DNA of 64,000 bases. It comes from Spisula solida (taxonomy: Eukaryota > Mollusca > Bivalvia > Venerida > Mactridae). Both the position numbers and the translations under genes were made by a program. Where the stretch lies: positions 36,435,822 through 36,499,821 of the forward strand of contig OX365955.1 in NCBI GenBank assembly GCA_947247005.1, read 5' to 3'. Below the pieces are notes generated by a model, which did no database searches, was not told the DNA's origin, and saw only the letters and a list, made by a program, of their open reading frames with translations. Below, one piece after another: positions 33,642 to 43,919 of the stretch; the stretch's first letter is position 1, and each line of letters opens with the position of its first letter.

Positions 33642-36600
33642 ATGGCAGATCGAAACATATGTAGAAATGTAAAAACATTATCAGATCAATTGGGAAATTA
33701 TTGTATATCGCTAGGTAATACATTGAACAAAATAGTACCAGAATTTGACGGAAAAAATAATAAAGAATTTAAATTTTGGATAAATTCATTAGAAAAATAT
33801 GCTTTTATAAACAAGTTAAATGATGATGGCAAGAAAAAGATTTGTTTCCATACTTCTAGAGGGATTGTATCAGATTTTATTCAGGGATATTTAAATGGTG
33901 ACCCGCAGTGTACATGGGCAGAATTATTGGGTGAATTAAAAGTGAGATTTTCGAAAATAACAGATTCTCATCATGCATTGCGCTTATTAGGCGAATTTAA
34001 ACAAAGGCCAAATGAAAACGTACAAATATATTATGAAAAGTTAATTGATTTAGCAAAAACTGCATATGACGGTCAGGATCTTAGCCAATATCCTCCACTA
34101 GTAATTAGACAGCTAATTGATTTTTTTGTTGACGGATTGTTGAATGAGTCTATTAAAATTCAATTACTTAGGCAAAATCCTCAGTCATTAGACGAAGCAG
34201 TAAATATAGCAATCAAAGAACAAAATATTAGGGCTAGACTTAGGTTAAGAAATTTCATACCGTTCAATCGTAAATATCAAAATAGAGATAAACACATAAA
34301 CGCGGTAGTTCAAAATCCACACAGGCCAACGTATTATCGAACTAGGGATTATTACTGTAAGACAGATAATCTTCGTAGTAGACAAAATTCAAATAGAGTT
34401 TCACACAAGAAAAGGTTTAATCAAGTTAGTGATCAGAAAACGGTTAATCCACGAACTTTCAATATAGCAATTGCAGGAAACCCAGATTCGTGTATAATAA
34501 ATATACAGAAAAATAAATACAGAGCACTGGTAGATTCAGGCGCAGTTTCATTGATAAACAGAAGGATATTTAGAACCTTAAGACAAAAGGCAGAAATTAA
34601 AGATGAAAAGATTTCTCTCCAATCAGTAAATGGTGGCTCATTGAATGTAGATGGTTGTGTAAACCTAACATTTAAAATTGGAAATACTGATATGAGTCAC
34701 ACATTTTATGTTGTTGAGAATATAAATAGGAACATTATTTTAGGACGCGATTGGTTAAAACACCATGATGTAAGGATTTATTTTGATTTAGGCTGTTTAA
34801 AAGTAGGAAAATCATTTGTTAACCTAGTAGAAGACAGGCAGATAGCTTCTTTAGTAAGACTTCAAAAGCATACCCTCCTTAAACCTCAAACTGTCAATTA
34901 TTGTAATGGCAAATTAAAACAGAATCCAGGTATACAAAATTTTAAAACTTATGAACTAAGGACTGTTGAAAATGGGTACATAGGATCAGAGCCAGGCATT
35001 GTTGTTTCTAATTCAGTATTCACATTGCAGAAACATAGGAGACTCCCTGTGGTTATCACTAATAATACAAACAAGACCATAAGACTAAGGAAGGGGTGTG
35101 TTATAGCCAAGGTAGACTTGATTGATGAAAAATGCATAGCTTCTGTGAGTAACAGAAATAATCAATCAAAATCACAGCCAGAGACATTCACTCCCATTGA
35201 TGAGTCTGACATTGTTACCCCCTCAGAACATTTCCCCTATGTGAAAGACCTGTTGCACACTCATCGCGACGTGTTGGCAAATAACGACTCAGAACTTACT
35301 GAAACCAATACAGTTTCTATGAAAATCCCTACTGTTGAGCATCAGCCAGTCAGACAACGACCGTATAGAGTACCTTTAAATGACAGGGATAAAATGAATG
35401 AAGCCATTGATGGTATGTTGAAAGACAAAGTCATTAGGCCATCACACAGTCCATATGCTAGCCCGGTAGTGCTGGTTGACAAAAGAAATGACAATAGTAA
35501 AAGGTTCTGCGTCGATTTCCGCAAGTTAAATAAAGTCATAATACCTACGTCATATCCGTTACCTCATATTGATGATATACTAGCAAATTTGGGACATTCA
35601 AAATACTTTACAAGTTTAGATATGAGACAGGGTTATTGGCAAATACCTATAGATGAGAATGACCGGGAGAAAACGGCATTCACAACATTTAGGGGTTTAT
35701 TTGAGTTCAATCGCATGCCATTTGGGTTAATTAATGCCCCCGGGGTATTTCAAGATTTAATGGCTAAAGTTCTAGACGGTTTAGGATCATTCGCGGTAGC
35801 ATATCTCGATGACATACTCGTGTTCTCAAGAACATTAGAAGAACACAAACGCCATTTAGAGATCGTGTTTCAACGTATGCGAGATCATAATCTCAAACTC
35901 AAGTTAAGAAAATGCCAATTTTTGCAGCCTCAAACTAGTTACTTGGGTTTTGTTATAGACAAAGATGGGATTAGACCTAACCCAGACAAGGTTAAAGCCA
36001 TGAGGTCACTGACCGAGCCAAAATGTGTGCGTGATGTAAGGTCTTTTATAGGAGCCACCTCATTTTACAGGCGATTTGTGCCTTCCTTTTCAAAAATTGC
36101 AGAGCCTTTAATCAATTTGACACGGAAAACTGTTCCATTTAAATGGACCGACAGCTGCCAAAATAGTTTTGACACTTTAAAGACAAAGTTAGCACAGATT
36201 CCCATGTTAGCATATCCAGATACAAGTAAACCGTATGTGTTGTATACAGATGCTAGTAACTCGCATATTGGTGCGTGTTTAGTTCAAAAGGTTACAAATC
36301 CCGACAGTACGTCCAAACATAGAGAAATTGAACGACCTATCTATTTTCTGTCTCACAAACTCAGTGACACACAAACACGTTATAGCACAATAGAGAAAGA
36401 GGCATATGGTATATACTACGCCTTACAAAAACTGGATCATTACTTGCACAATGCTGAATTCATAATCAAGACTGATCACAAACCACTGATAAATTTATTG
36501 AATAGTCCCATACAAAACAAGAAAATTCAATTATGGGCATTGTCCTTAACCGGTTATAACTGTCGCATTGAACACATCAGTGGAAAGTCCAACATAATGG

Positions 36601-38498
36601 CCGACTTCTTCTCGAGGCCCCCTGAATCTGAAAATAGACAAACAGAAAATGAATCAGAGAATGAGCCAGACATACATGACAACACATACAAGATCCAGGC
36701 TCAAAACAACATAAATTCAAATGAAGTGTTGTCAGTAAATGCAATCAATTCGAACACGATTGACCCAAAACAATATGTGAATGCACCGTATGAGAAAACC
36801 CTTGACTCCATAGAACCTGTTAAGGAATTTGCAGACTTAGACATGGTCGCAGAACAAGATAAGGATCCAGGGATCTTGCAGATTAAGATGAAGTTAAGGC
36901 ATGGTCAACCTTCAGATAAGGATAAGTTTTTAGAAATGGAGCAGATAATATATTACATTTCTAGTCCTGATGAGGAACCGACACCTCGCCTTTATGTACC
37001 TAAGCACCTGAAAAGCTTGGTTATAAAACAATATCATACTGAAAATTGCCATCCAGGCACGCAAAGAATGTTTGCTACAGTAAAGACCAAATATTATTGG
37101 CCATCTTTGTTTAAAGACCTATACGCATATGTCTCTACATGCGTACCCTGTCAGACTAGGAACTTAAAGAAAATAAGAGCTCCAATGAAAGAAACAAACT
37201 GTGCTCCCTATCCTTTTGCTATAGTGTCCATAGACATTTGTGGCCCTTATGAGACCACAGATAATGGAAATAAGTACATTATTTGCTTTGTTGATATGTA
37301 TTCAGGCTACCCAGAAGCCTTTGCAAGTCCAGACAAAACGACAGACAGTGTTATAAGTCTATTATTAAATGAGATTTACCCTTCCCATAGTATCCCAATC
37401 CAAATCATCCATGATGGTGGATCTGAATTTACTTCTCAGGCGTTCAGTGAGGTCCTGAAAGAATTAAATATACACAATGTAACATGTACAGCTTACCATC
37501 CATCTTCAAACGGGAAACAAGAGAGAATGCACAGAGATTTAAACAACATTCTTGCAAAATTAGTTGAGGGTGATACAAAAGCTTGGGATGTCCATTTAAA
37601 CATGGCTCTAGGAGGTATTAGGCATAATGTTTCTTCTAGTTCAAAATTCTCACCATTTTATTTGTTATATAACAGAGACCCAGTACTGCCTATTGACAAT
37701 TTGTTGAAGCCAAGAGCTAAGTACCATGGTGAGGAATTCTCAAAAATTGCATTGCAAGAAACTCACAGAACATTTATGCTAGCATACAGACACTTGAAAC
37801 ATGCCAAACGCAGAAACAAGAAATATGTTGATAAAAATGCACAAGACATCAGTTTTGAGGTTAATGATGCAGTATATTACAAAAATTTCCGTCCGAAAGG
37901 TAAATTGTCGCCTAAGTGGAAATCACATTTCAGAATAGTTGAAAAATTGTCGCCATTGACTTATTTGATTAAAAATCAGTTGGACAATAAAATCATGAAA
38001 GTGCATGCAGATCAAATACGAAAAGCAAATTTGGATAAATGGCCAAAAGCAAAGTCCTCAAATAAACGTATGACAACCTATGTTGTACGTCCAAGTGATA
38101 GTAGTTCAAGTGACAGTGAACGGGAAAGCAGTTCAAGTGATGAAAATGATATTGAACGGCCAAGGTTAAATGACGTCACGTCCAATAGCTCAGAGAATAA
38201 TATGAATGCTTCTGCATACGAAGGGGACACTGAGATTTATGACCCCGCCTCAGATATTGACAAAAAAGTTATGAGCCATTCAAGTAGTTCAGATTTCAAT
38301 GGTATTACTGAAAATGATAGTTCAGACCATAGCATGGAAATAGGCGCTGTACAAGCCAGACAAGTCCCAGATGAAAATGATTCTAAAGGTGCCGATATTC
38401 AGACTGCTATCCCAAGTCAAGATGGTGGTAGTTTTAAAGAGACTATGGCCATGTATAACAGTATGTTTTTGAGTATACTTGACAAATGTAAAAAGTAA
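33642..38498 (+). CDS. gag-pol: Gag-Pol polyprotein, 1618 residues, intact
   Basis: The start is the ATG at 33642 (AAAAATGG, good context); the frame stays open upstream to 33612 but has no earlier ATG. Order: Gag capsid-like region about residues 30-200; basic Arg/Lys/Asn-rich stretch about 195-265 in the nucleocapsid position but without any CX2CX4HX4C zinc knuckle; aspartic protease with DSGA at 298-301 and IILGRDWL at 365-372; reverse transcriptase about 560-750 with LDMRQGYW at 659 and YLDD at 721-724; RNase H with TDAS at 869, EKE at 918-920 and TDHK at 944; integrase with HX4HX29CX2C (H1132, H1137, C1167, C1170) and D1198, D1258, E1294 (D-D-35-E); and a GPF/Y-like module about 1420-1460. 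The last 130 residues are Ser/Asp/Glu-rich with clusters such as DSSSSDSERESSSSDEND, unusual as an integrase tail. Gag and Pol share one frame with no frameshift. No stop or frameshift lesion was seen. Confidence 0.95.
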   Translation: MADRNICRNVKTLSDQLGNYCISLGNTLNKIVPEFDGKNNKEFKFWINSLEKYAFINKLNDDGKKKICFHTSRGIVSDFIQGYLNGDPQCTWAELLGELKVRFSKITDSHHALRLLGEFKQRPNENVQIYYEKLIDLAKTAYDGQDLSQYPPLVIRQLIDFFVDGLLNESIKIQLLRQNPQSLDEAVNIAIKEQNIRARLRLRNFIPFNRKYQNRDKHINAVVQNPHRPTYYRTRDYYCKTDNLRSRQNSNRVSHKKRFNQVSDQKTVNPRTFNIAIAGNPDSCIINIQKNKYRALVDSGAVSLINRRIFRTLRQKAEIKDEKISLQSVNGGSLNVDGCVNLTFKIGNTDMSHTFYVVENINRNIILGRDWLKHHDVRIYFDLGCLKVGKSFVNLVEDRQIASLVRLQKHTLLKPQTVNYCNGKLKQNPGIQNFKTYELRTVENGYIGSEPGIVVSNSVFTLQKHRRLPVVITNNTNKTIRLRKGCVIAKVDLIDEKCIASVSNRNNQSKSQPETFTPIDESDIVTPSEHFPYVKDLLHTHRDVLANNDSELTETNTVSMKIPTVEHQPVRQRPYRVPLNDRDKMNEAIDGMLKDKVIRPSHSPYASPVVLVDKRNDNSKRFCVDFRKLNKVIIPTSYPLPHIDDILANLGHSKYFTSLDMRQGYWQIPIDENDREKTAFTTFRGLFEFNRMPFGLINAPGVFQDLMAKVLDGLGSFAVAYLDDILVFSRTLEEHKRHLEIVFQRMRDHNLKLKLRKCQFLQPQTSYLGFVIDKDGIRPNPDKVKAMRSLTEPKCVRDVRSFIGATSFYRRFVPSFSKIAEPLINLTRKTVPFKWTDSCQNSFDTLKTKLAQIPMLAYPDTSKPYVLYTDASNSHIGACLVQKVTNPDSTSKHREIERPIYFLSHKLSDTQTRYSTIEKEAYGIYYALQKLDHYLHNAEFIIKTDHKPLINLLNSPIQNKKIQLWALSLTGYNCRIEHISGKSNIMADFFSRPPESENRQTENESENEPDIHDNTYKIQAQNNINSNEVLSVNAINSNTIDPKQYVNAPYEKTLDSIEPVKEFADLDMVAEQDKDPGILQIKMKLRHGQPSDKDKFLEMEQIIYYISSPDEEPTPRLYVPKHLKSLVIKQYHTENCHPGTQRMFATVKTKYYWPSLFKDLYAYVSTCVPCQTRNLKKIRAPMKETNCAPYPFAIVSIDICGPYETTDNGNKYIICFVDMYSGYPEAFASPDKTTDSVISLLLNEIYPSHSIPIQIIHDGGSEFTSQAFSEVLKELNIHNVTCTAYHPSSNGKQERMHRDLNNILAKLVEGDTKAWDVHLNMALGGIRHNVSSSSKFSPFYLLYNRDPVLPIDNLLKPRAKYHGEEFSKIALQETHRTFMLAYRHLKHAKRRNKKYVDKNAQDISFEVNDAVYYKNFRPKGKLSPKWKSHFRIVEKLSPLTYLIKNQLDNKIMKVHADQIRKANLDKWPKAKSSNKRMTTYVVRPSDSSSSDSERESSSSDENDIERPRLNDVTSNSSENNMNASAYEGDTEIYDPASDIDKKVMSHSSSSDFNGITENDSSDHSMEIGAVQARQVPDENDSKGADIQTAIPSQDGGSFKETMAMYNSMFLSILDKCKK

Positions 38499-39620
38499 AT
38501 TGTATGAATTAAATTGTATGAATTCCAACTTACCTGAACTTTGAAGTCAAATTCTGTAGTTAAAATAGGCTGACATCTCTCGTTGTTACATGAGATCATT
38601 TCACGATGATGGTCGGAAATGAATTAAATCAACTTGAAGTTGCTATCAAGGTGTAAACGTGTTGTATTCATAGGAAAACTGTGAGATATTTGTGTAGAAA
38701 ATCTCATTTCCGGTAAATGTGAAATTCTCCTTTGTAGAGAGTATCTAATCAAAGGGAAGTAATTATAGAACGAATGCCGAATATATCGTTATCGTCTATA
38801 GTAAAATAATATTATGTAGGCCTACTAGTTATGCCAATGTATGCGTTGTCATCATTTATCTTATCAGTGATTAATCTGATACATACTAATTTGATGTAGC
38901 AAGGTAATAATTAATGATACTGGCACTAAGTTGTTCATGCTATTATTTCGTGATCATTGTAGGGAAATATAGATTTATTAGGGTCTACGACTACATATTG
39001 CATTAGATCTGCCAATGATAAGTGTTTCAGTTAATATACCAGGGATCGAACGAGTTACTCCCAAACAATCTGATGAGCTACCAATAGATGCCTGCCACAA
39101 CAAAACAATTTACATTGGAAATTTCTCAAACGTTCAATTTGGAGATAATCATTCGTAGATCTCCAATCGGAGATAATCATTCGATCGTATATCCATATGA
39201 TCATCATTTCAACCCGTTGTTGACAATGTAAGAATATTCACCAGATGCGACGACTCCAGATGTGCCATTTACAGACAAATCCACATACAATTCATCATGA
39301 CAAACGTGACAACAAAGTGATATAGTTATTTCACCCATACCTATGTGGACATGAATTAAACCAGCTGAGTGTACTGGAAATGACGCTACATTTATAGTGA
39401 TGACTTTTTATTGTGTGTACATATGTGTTTATGTTGCGGTTATTATTGTATTGATAATGTGTTATTATTTGACAGGTTTTATGTTGATTATTTGACTATG
39501 ATAATCATTATGTGATTCTACGTGATATTTTAGATAGGATATATTTGTCAACTTATGGTAACAAACCACTTCAAAAAGTTTGGGGTATTATGTTAAAAAT
39601 TTCAGATAAAATTTTGTTGT
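38499..39620 (+). other. Non-coding 3' region of retrotransposon
   Basis: About 1.1 kb between the gag-pol stop and the purine tract. No frame of note on either strand, so no envelope gene. Contains a short direct repeat GGAGATAATCATTCG (two copies near 39140-39175). Confidence 0.7.
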
Positions 39621-39621
39621 C

Positions 39622-39637
39622 AAAAGATAGAAAGGAA
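39622..39637 (+). promoter_or_regulatory. Polypurine tract
   Basis: AAAAGATAGAAAGGAA directly precedes the TG of the 3' LTR, the usual place of the plus-strand primer; one T interrupts the purines. Confidence 0.7.
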
Positions 39638-39638
39638 T

Positions 39639-40178
39639 TGTAACATAATGGGCTTCTACCATCCATTATAATTATGCACACATGTGATATCTGAGACAGA
39701 CATCTATACTGTTATTTAGATTGTATTGCATAATACAAACATTACTACCAGTCAGTTAACAAGTACTATCAATACACTATTATGATCAGAATTATAGCCT
39801 TGGGCACATACAATAGTATGATGCAACTGAACCAATTAATATGTCTGGGCTATGTCTGGGCTGGTGAATATACGATACCAGAATGTAAGAATTAAGGAGT
39901 CGAGTCGAGGCAGCGACAGGAGTAAGACGTGTTAGTTAGGTCCGGGCGGCCGTTAACAAGCGAGTTAGCTTGGGCCATAAGCCTAGCCTTTATGCTAGAA
40001 GATTTATTAACAATTGATTGTTGACTTATGCTACGAACCTGATAGTGAGCGAAGTACTACATTGATAATTATGGAACTGTATATATAACTTTATGAATCG
40101 ACCTTATAATTATTAAACCACTTATACGATATGAAATAGTGTTACTTATTCAACACAGTCACGCTGGACTACGTGACA
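39639..40178 (+). repeat. 3' LTR
   Basis: 540 bp, no difference from the 5' LTR found on visual comparison. Followed by the target duplication AATA. Confidence 0.95.
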
Positions 40179-40417
40179 AATAGACCCGAGACTGATATGT
40201 TATACTATAACACTAGAACTCTTTGTTTCATTGATTGAAAGTGTCGACGGAATGGATTCTGATGTCCCTGCTCATTTCTGTCTATCAATACATGCGACGA
40301 TACCTCGGTCACTAACTTCAATTCCATAACAAAAATGTAAACCTAAAATGTCACAAAAAGTCACAATGTATTCCGGGAATAAATGTAATTCTAACAAGAA
40401 CAATAAATTCATAGATC

Positions 40418-40423
40418 TTTATT
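40418..40423 (-). terminator. Poly(A) signal AATAAA of minus-strand gene
   Basis: AATAAA on the minus strand about 215 bases after the stop codon at 40639-40641. The 3' UTR would therefore end near 40395-40405, just over 200 bp from the retrotransposon's 3' LTR. Confidence 0.55.
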
Positions 40424-40638
40424 GTATATGCTTACAAAGGGTGGCTGAACTGCTGAATTGCTGAAAGAGGCCTCGAAAACTGATAACTTAACTTATAAAA
40501 GGGTTGTATTTCATTCCGTTCCTCTGATGTTCTATTATTGTAACATTGATGTTAAAAGTTGTTTTTCAGATTTTCAAAGATTGTTTCCTCCTTTTCGTAT
40601 TTACACAATGGTGTAACCCTTGATGAATACATGCTAGT

Positions 40639-40736
40639 TTAATGGTCATTATTCATTCTCCATCTCACCAGATCGCTTACTGGTGTATCCATCAACTTTC
40701 TGAGGTTGCTCGTATGGTCTGTTCTTTTTCTGCGTC
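40639..40736 (-). CDS. Terminal exon of candidate peptide-hormone precursor
   Basis: A strong acceptor (TAATTGTTTTTCAG) precedes 40736 on the minus strand. The exon starts with the last two bases of a codon whose first base is supplied by the donor of exon 56257-56417. In that phase it reads Gly then RRKR, then a 27-residue tail (TDHTSNLRKLMDTP...RMNNDH) and TAA. The junction thus splits the Gly of a Gly-Arg-Arg-Lys-Arg signal, which in neuropeptide precursors directs cleavage and C-terminal amidation. An alternative frame of the exon is also open to a stop (ends KRSGEMENE), so phase agreement with the upstream exon is the deciding evidence. Stop, 3' UTR and AATAAA follow in sensible spacing. 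Confidence 0.65.
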
Positions 40737-41143
40737 CTGAAAAACAATTAGTTAAAACGTTACGAATAACTATTATAACCAGATACTAGTATATGATTAA
40801 ATGTAAATAATGAATTTATATAAACGTGGACAACTACTTTTAATTCAGTACAGTAAAACTAATTTTATTTTCAGTTTATTATTTTGGTTATACATGTACT
40901 AGACGAATTTAATTGAGTACACCATTTCCATAGAAGTCATTTGCCCGCTACCCTCTACTTTACTTTAATACATACAGAGAGCACAGACGCAAGGGAGATC
41001 ACTGATCACTGAGTCGAGTTTCTCTAATCTCACACATAGAAAGCTATTTGTATAATAGTTTAGTTAATAGCTTTGTGCTAGAAATAGTTACAGCCCTTAA
41101 GACGACATACACACGTATACTTCACTGTGACCAACAATTATCT

Positions 41144-41428
41144 TGTGACGTGTCGGTCCTGTTGTGACATGTCGGTCCTGTTGTGACGTGTCGGTCCTGT
41201 TGTGACGTGTCGGTCCTGTTATGACGTGTCGGTCCTGTTATGACGTGTCGGTCCTGTTGTGACGTGTCGGTCCTGTTATGACGTGTCGGTCCTGTTATGA
41301 CGTGTCGGTCCTGTGACGTGTCGGTCCTGTTGTGACGTGTCGGTCCTGTTGTGACGTGTCGGTCCTGTTGTGACGTGTCGGTCCTATTGTGACGTGTCGG
41401 TCTTGTTGTGACGTGTCGGTCCTGTTAA
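41144..41428. repeat. 19-bp minisatellite, about 15 copies
   Basis: Unit near GTGACGTGTCGGTCCTGTT with few variants (one unit short by a few bases). Lies in the intron of the minus-strand gene. Each unit carries a TGACGTG half-CRE-like motif. Confidence 0.9.
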
Positions 41429-41429
41429 C

Positions 41430-42573
41430 TATCGGAGATGTTTAGCTAACAATGTCTGAAATTTTACTAAGATCTTTCTGGTAACTTTCACCGGAGTATG
41501 CTTCATCAATAGTTTAATCACCAGACACACACCAACGACTGAACGCGTAATTGTTGCATCTTCTTCTTTAGCTATATGCTAACATTTAAACTATCAAAAT
41601 AACTTTTACAAAGATAATACCTCGAAACATGTTATTTGTGCGAATTAATGTAGCTTATATTCTCTTGTTTTTTCTTTGGACTGGTGTAATTCAATGTCTC
41701 GTACTTAGCTTTCACGTAAATGAATGGTCTATGTTGATGTTACATCATTACTTATTCTAATTGGATCGCAGTCAGCAGTATTCCTGTTAGCAACATTGTA
41801 TTGAATTAAGATTTTTTCTTGACCGACTGATGAGCAATTAACCTTGGATAAAATAGTCACTACAAACAATCAAATTACGATGGGCTTTCTAGCATAAATT
41901 GGACCTATTGTATTTAATGAAGTATTTATTTCAATTCTCTGGTTGGCAGCTGTAATTAGATATGTAAACACAATTTATTCTAAGTCAAAAGTTTCACATA
42001 TGTTCGCCACAAACCTACTTGCATATTGACGCCCACTTCTTGCCCAAATAAGTACGTTAATTGTCTTTCTGACTGAAGTAATCTAGTCCTCGAGACTTTT
42101 AGATAATGACGGCTCACCAACAGCGCATAATGATTGGAGAAATTTGAAGTTGGGTGCACCGTTACACCAGAGTTAAGCAAGTTTTATTTTTATTGAGTTT
42201 TACACTACTGTCAACCCACGTTATAACATAGACAGGTACCTATTGACATAACCGTAGTTCCAGTAATTAATTATCTACCAATACTAGCTTGCCCTCACGC
42301 TAGCAAATGAAAATTTCGTCACATTTTGAGGACATGGTCGCAGTCATTTTCACAGCAAAACAGAACATGATTTGTATTTGAGTTGGCATGAACATTACTT
42401 ATGTTAAGGAATAACATAACCTACAAACCCCAAATGGACAGGCTTTGTATCTGTGGTCGTTAGCATGACCACTAATACCATTGTCACTGTCACGATGGAA
42501 GCACTGACCTGATCACAATAGAAATTAGTGGGTTGTGTTTTGTTGCTGTTGGTATTAGCATTGTCAATCTAAT
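41430..42573. other. Intronic stretch without recognisable feature
   Basis: No supported coding frame on either strand and no repeat recognised. Confidence 0.4.
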
Positions 42574-42574
42574 G

Positions 42575-42671
42575 CATTATCATTAATATAACACATTATC
42601 ATTAATATAACACATTATCATTAATATAACACATTATCATTAATATAACACATTATCATTAATATAACACA
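42575..42671. repeat. 19-bp minisatellite, 5 copies
   Basis: Perfect tandem copies of CATTATCATTAATATAACA. Confidence 0.9.
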
Positions 42672-43001
42672 TAATTGAAACCGGTACTTCGTGCGCTTTG
42701 TTTTTTTAATTACATTTTACATTTTTACATTTACTTAGAGCCGCTTTATGGTGTACGTGATGTTGATTTTTACATTGCCATAATCAGTGAATTCCATTCA
42801 ATTAAGTAATGGTATAATACTGTTTATTCGTAGGAAAACATGTGTTATTCGGCCTCATTCATCAACATATCAATTACTAAGATTTCAATCAATACCACTC
42901 AAATGTGAGCAATCAGTCCGAACTAGTAATCTTGCAATACGTAACCAATGAAACAGAGCAGACAAATGTACGTTATAACTCAAAGGGAAATTGATCTGGA
43001 T

Positions 43002-43316
43002 CGGTATTTATAAAGCATCTTAGTGGAAAACTCAAATGTTTTGAGTTAAGTTAAAAACTTGTGACCCACATAATTTCCCTCAAATAGAAGAATAATTCAT
43101 GTTTTCTAACATCCTCATACATCCGTGGTTAGTCAAGTTCCCAGACTGTGATATCACAGGTGAAGAATACTCTGGTGAACGAGAATGGTTTTCTTACTGA
43201 TAATACTAGCTCCCTACATAATGATTGAAAAGAATTCGTACATTTTTGTAAACAATAAATAATATTGATTGTCTTAAGTTTTTTTATTTTCAACTAAGAT
43301 GCTTTTAAATACTGGC
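43002..43316. mobile_element. MITE family C, copy 2, interrupted by an 80-bp insertion
   Basis: GGTATTTATAAAGCATCTTA at the left and, inverted, ACTAAGATGCTTTTAAATAC at the right. Aligns with 31113-31352 on both sides of 43108-43187, where this copy carries an insertion absent from copy 1. Confidence 0.65.
43108..43187. mobile_element. 80-bp short mobile unit with 7-bp target duplication
   Basis: GTTTTCT occurs on both sides (43101-43107, 43188-43194). The unit begins AACATCCTCATACATCCGTG and contains GGTTAGTCAAGTTCCCAGAC and the palindrome CTGTGATATCACAG. Its ends CATCCTC and GAGAATG pair with one mismatch, like an acceptor stem or a short TIR. Other copies lie at about 63601-63682 and 15722-15800. 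Boxes loosely resemble tRNA A and B boxes (GTGGTTAGT; GATCGAGAT in the 63.6-kb copy). A tiny tRNA-like retroposon or a tiny MITE are both possible. Confidence 0.65.
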
Positions 43317-43547
43317 CCTGAGCAAAACTTGGTGGAAAAATCTTATTTTTGTGGAATGGTCAAACTAAGAAATGGGCAATTTTCTGAAAGGTGGAACTGC
43401 TTGTGAAAAGTCGGTCGCGGATATTATGAAATAGCTTATTTAGAATAAATTATTAGATTTTCGCGACGCGTTTGTCTTGGTGGATATTGTGCAATCATTT
43501 GTTGTCTACTCTGTCTTTAGTTTAAGCTACTTTATTTATGATAGGTC

Positions 43548-43919
43548 GTTATATAAGCTGTTTTACAATCTATTTAAAACCCTCTCGACGTCTCATTTTT
43601 GACGACATGCAGCGCCACGAAAGAAGCATGTTCCCCCCGTTTAATGATGTACGCGAAAGAAGTGAAGTACCAGTTTATTAACGTGGCCAGGATGCGAAAC
43701 GCCGACCTGTACATCCAAAACGGACCAAGAAAAGATATCGAGAGTTTTGTTGAATCAGCCGGCTCGTTGTACGTATATAATTATATGTTTGCACTCATAA
43801 ATAGCCATAAAACATTCCTATCGTTATTCAATATTGGCTTCATAGCGTCTGAGAGAAGAAACGTTTCTTCCTCTGTTATCTTGTCTAGAAAACGTTTGCT
43901 ACAAAACGTGTTATATTGA
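43548..43919 (+). CDS. Possible exon or small gene with TATA-like box
   Basis: TTATATAAG at about 43550 precedes an unusually coding-like stretch. From the ATG at 43644 a 91-codon frame runs to 43919. Its first 40 codons (MMYAKEVKYQFINVARM..., ...NADLYIQNGPRKDIESF) use GC-ending codons unlike the AT-rich surroundings, while the second half is AT-rich. A splice donor GTAC|GTATAT near 43770 could end an exon there, and an acceptor-like ACGACATGCAG lies at about 43611. An upstream ATG at 43606 gives a 24-codon frame in another phase. No domain recognised; it lies on the opposite strand within the peptide gene's intron. Confidence 0.3.

Larger units (their letters stand above)
32954..40178 (+). 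mobile_element. Complete Ty3/Gypsy-type LTR retrotransposon, 7225 bp
   Basis: The element has two 540-bp LTRs (32954-33493 and 39639-40178) with TG...CA ends that appear identical base for base. A 4-bp target duplication AATA flanks it (32950-32953, 40179-40182). A primer-binding site starts TGGCGTCGTGACAC at 33499, a single long gag-pol frame runs 33642-38498, about 1.1 kb is non-coding, and a purine tract AAAAGATAGAAAGGA lies just before the 3' LTR. Domain order protease, reverse transcriptase, RNase H, integrase is that of Metaviridae (Ty3/Gypsy). No envelope-like frame is present. Identical LTRs and an unbroken frame indicate very recent insertion and possible activity. Confidence 0.95.

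Noticed and set aside
38322..38599. Minus-strand frames over the gag-pol end as genes
   Set aside because: Shadows of the main frame and its 3' region with no features of their own.
38499..39620. Envelope gene in the retrotransposon
   Set aside because: No frame of useful length on either strand, no signal peptide or membrane segment.
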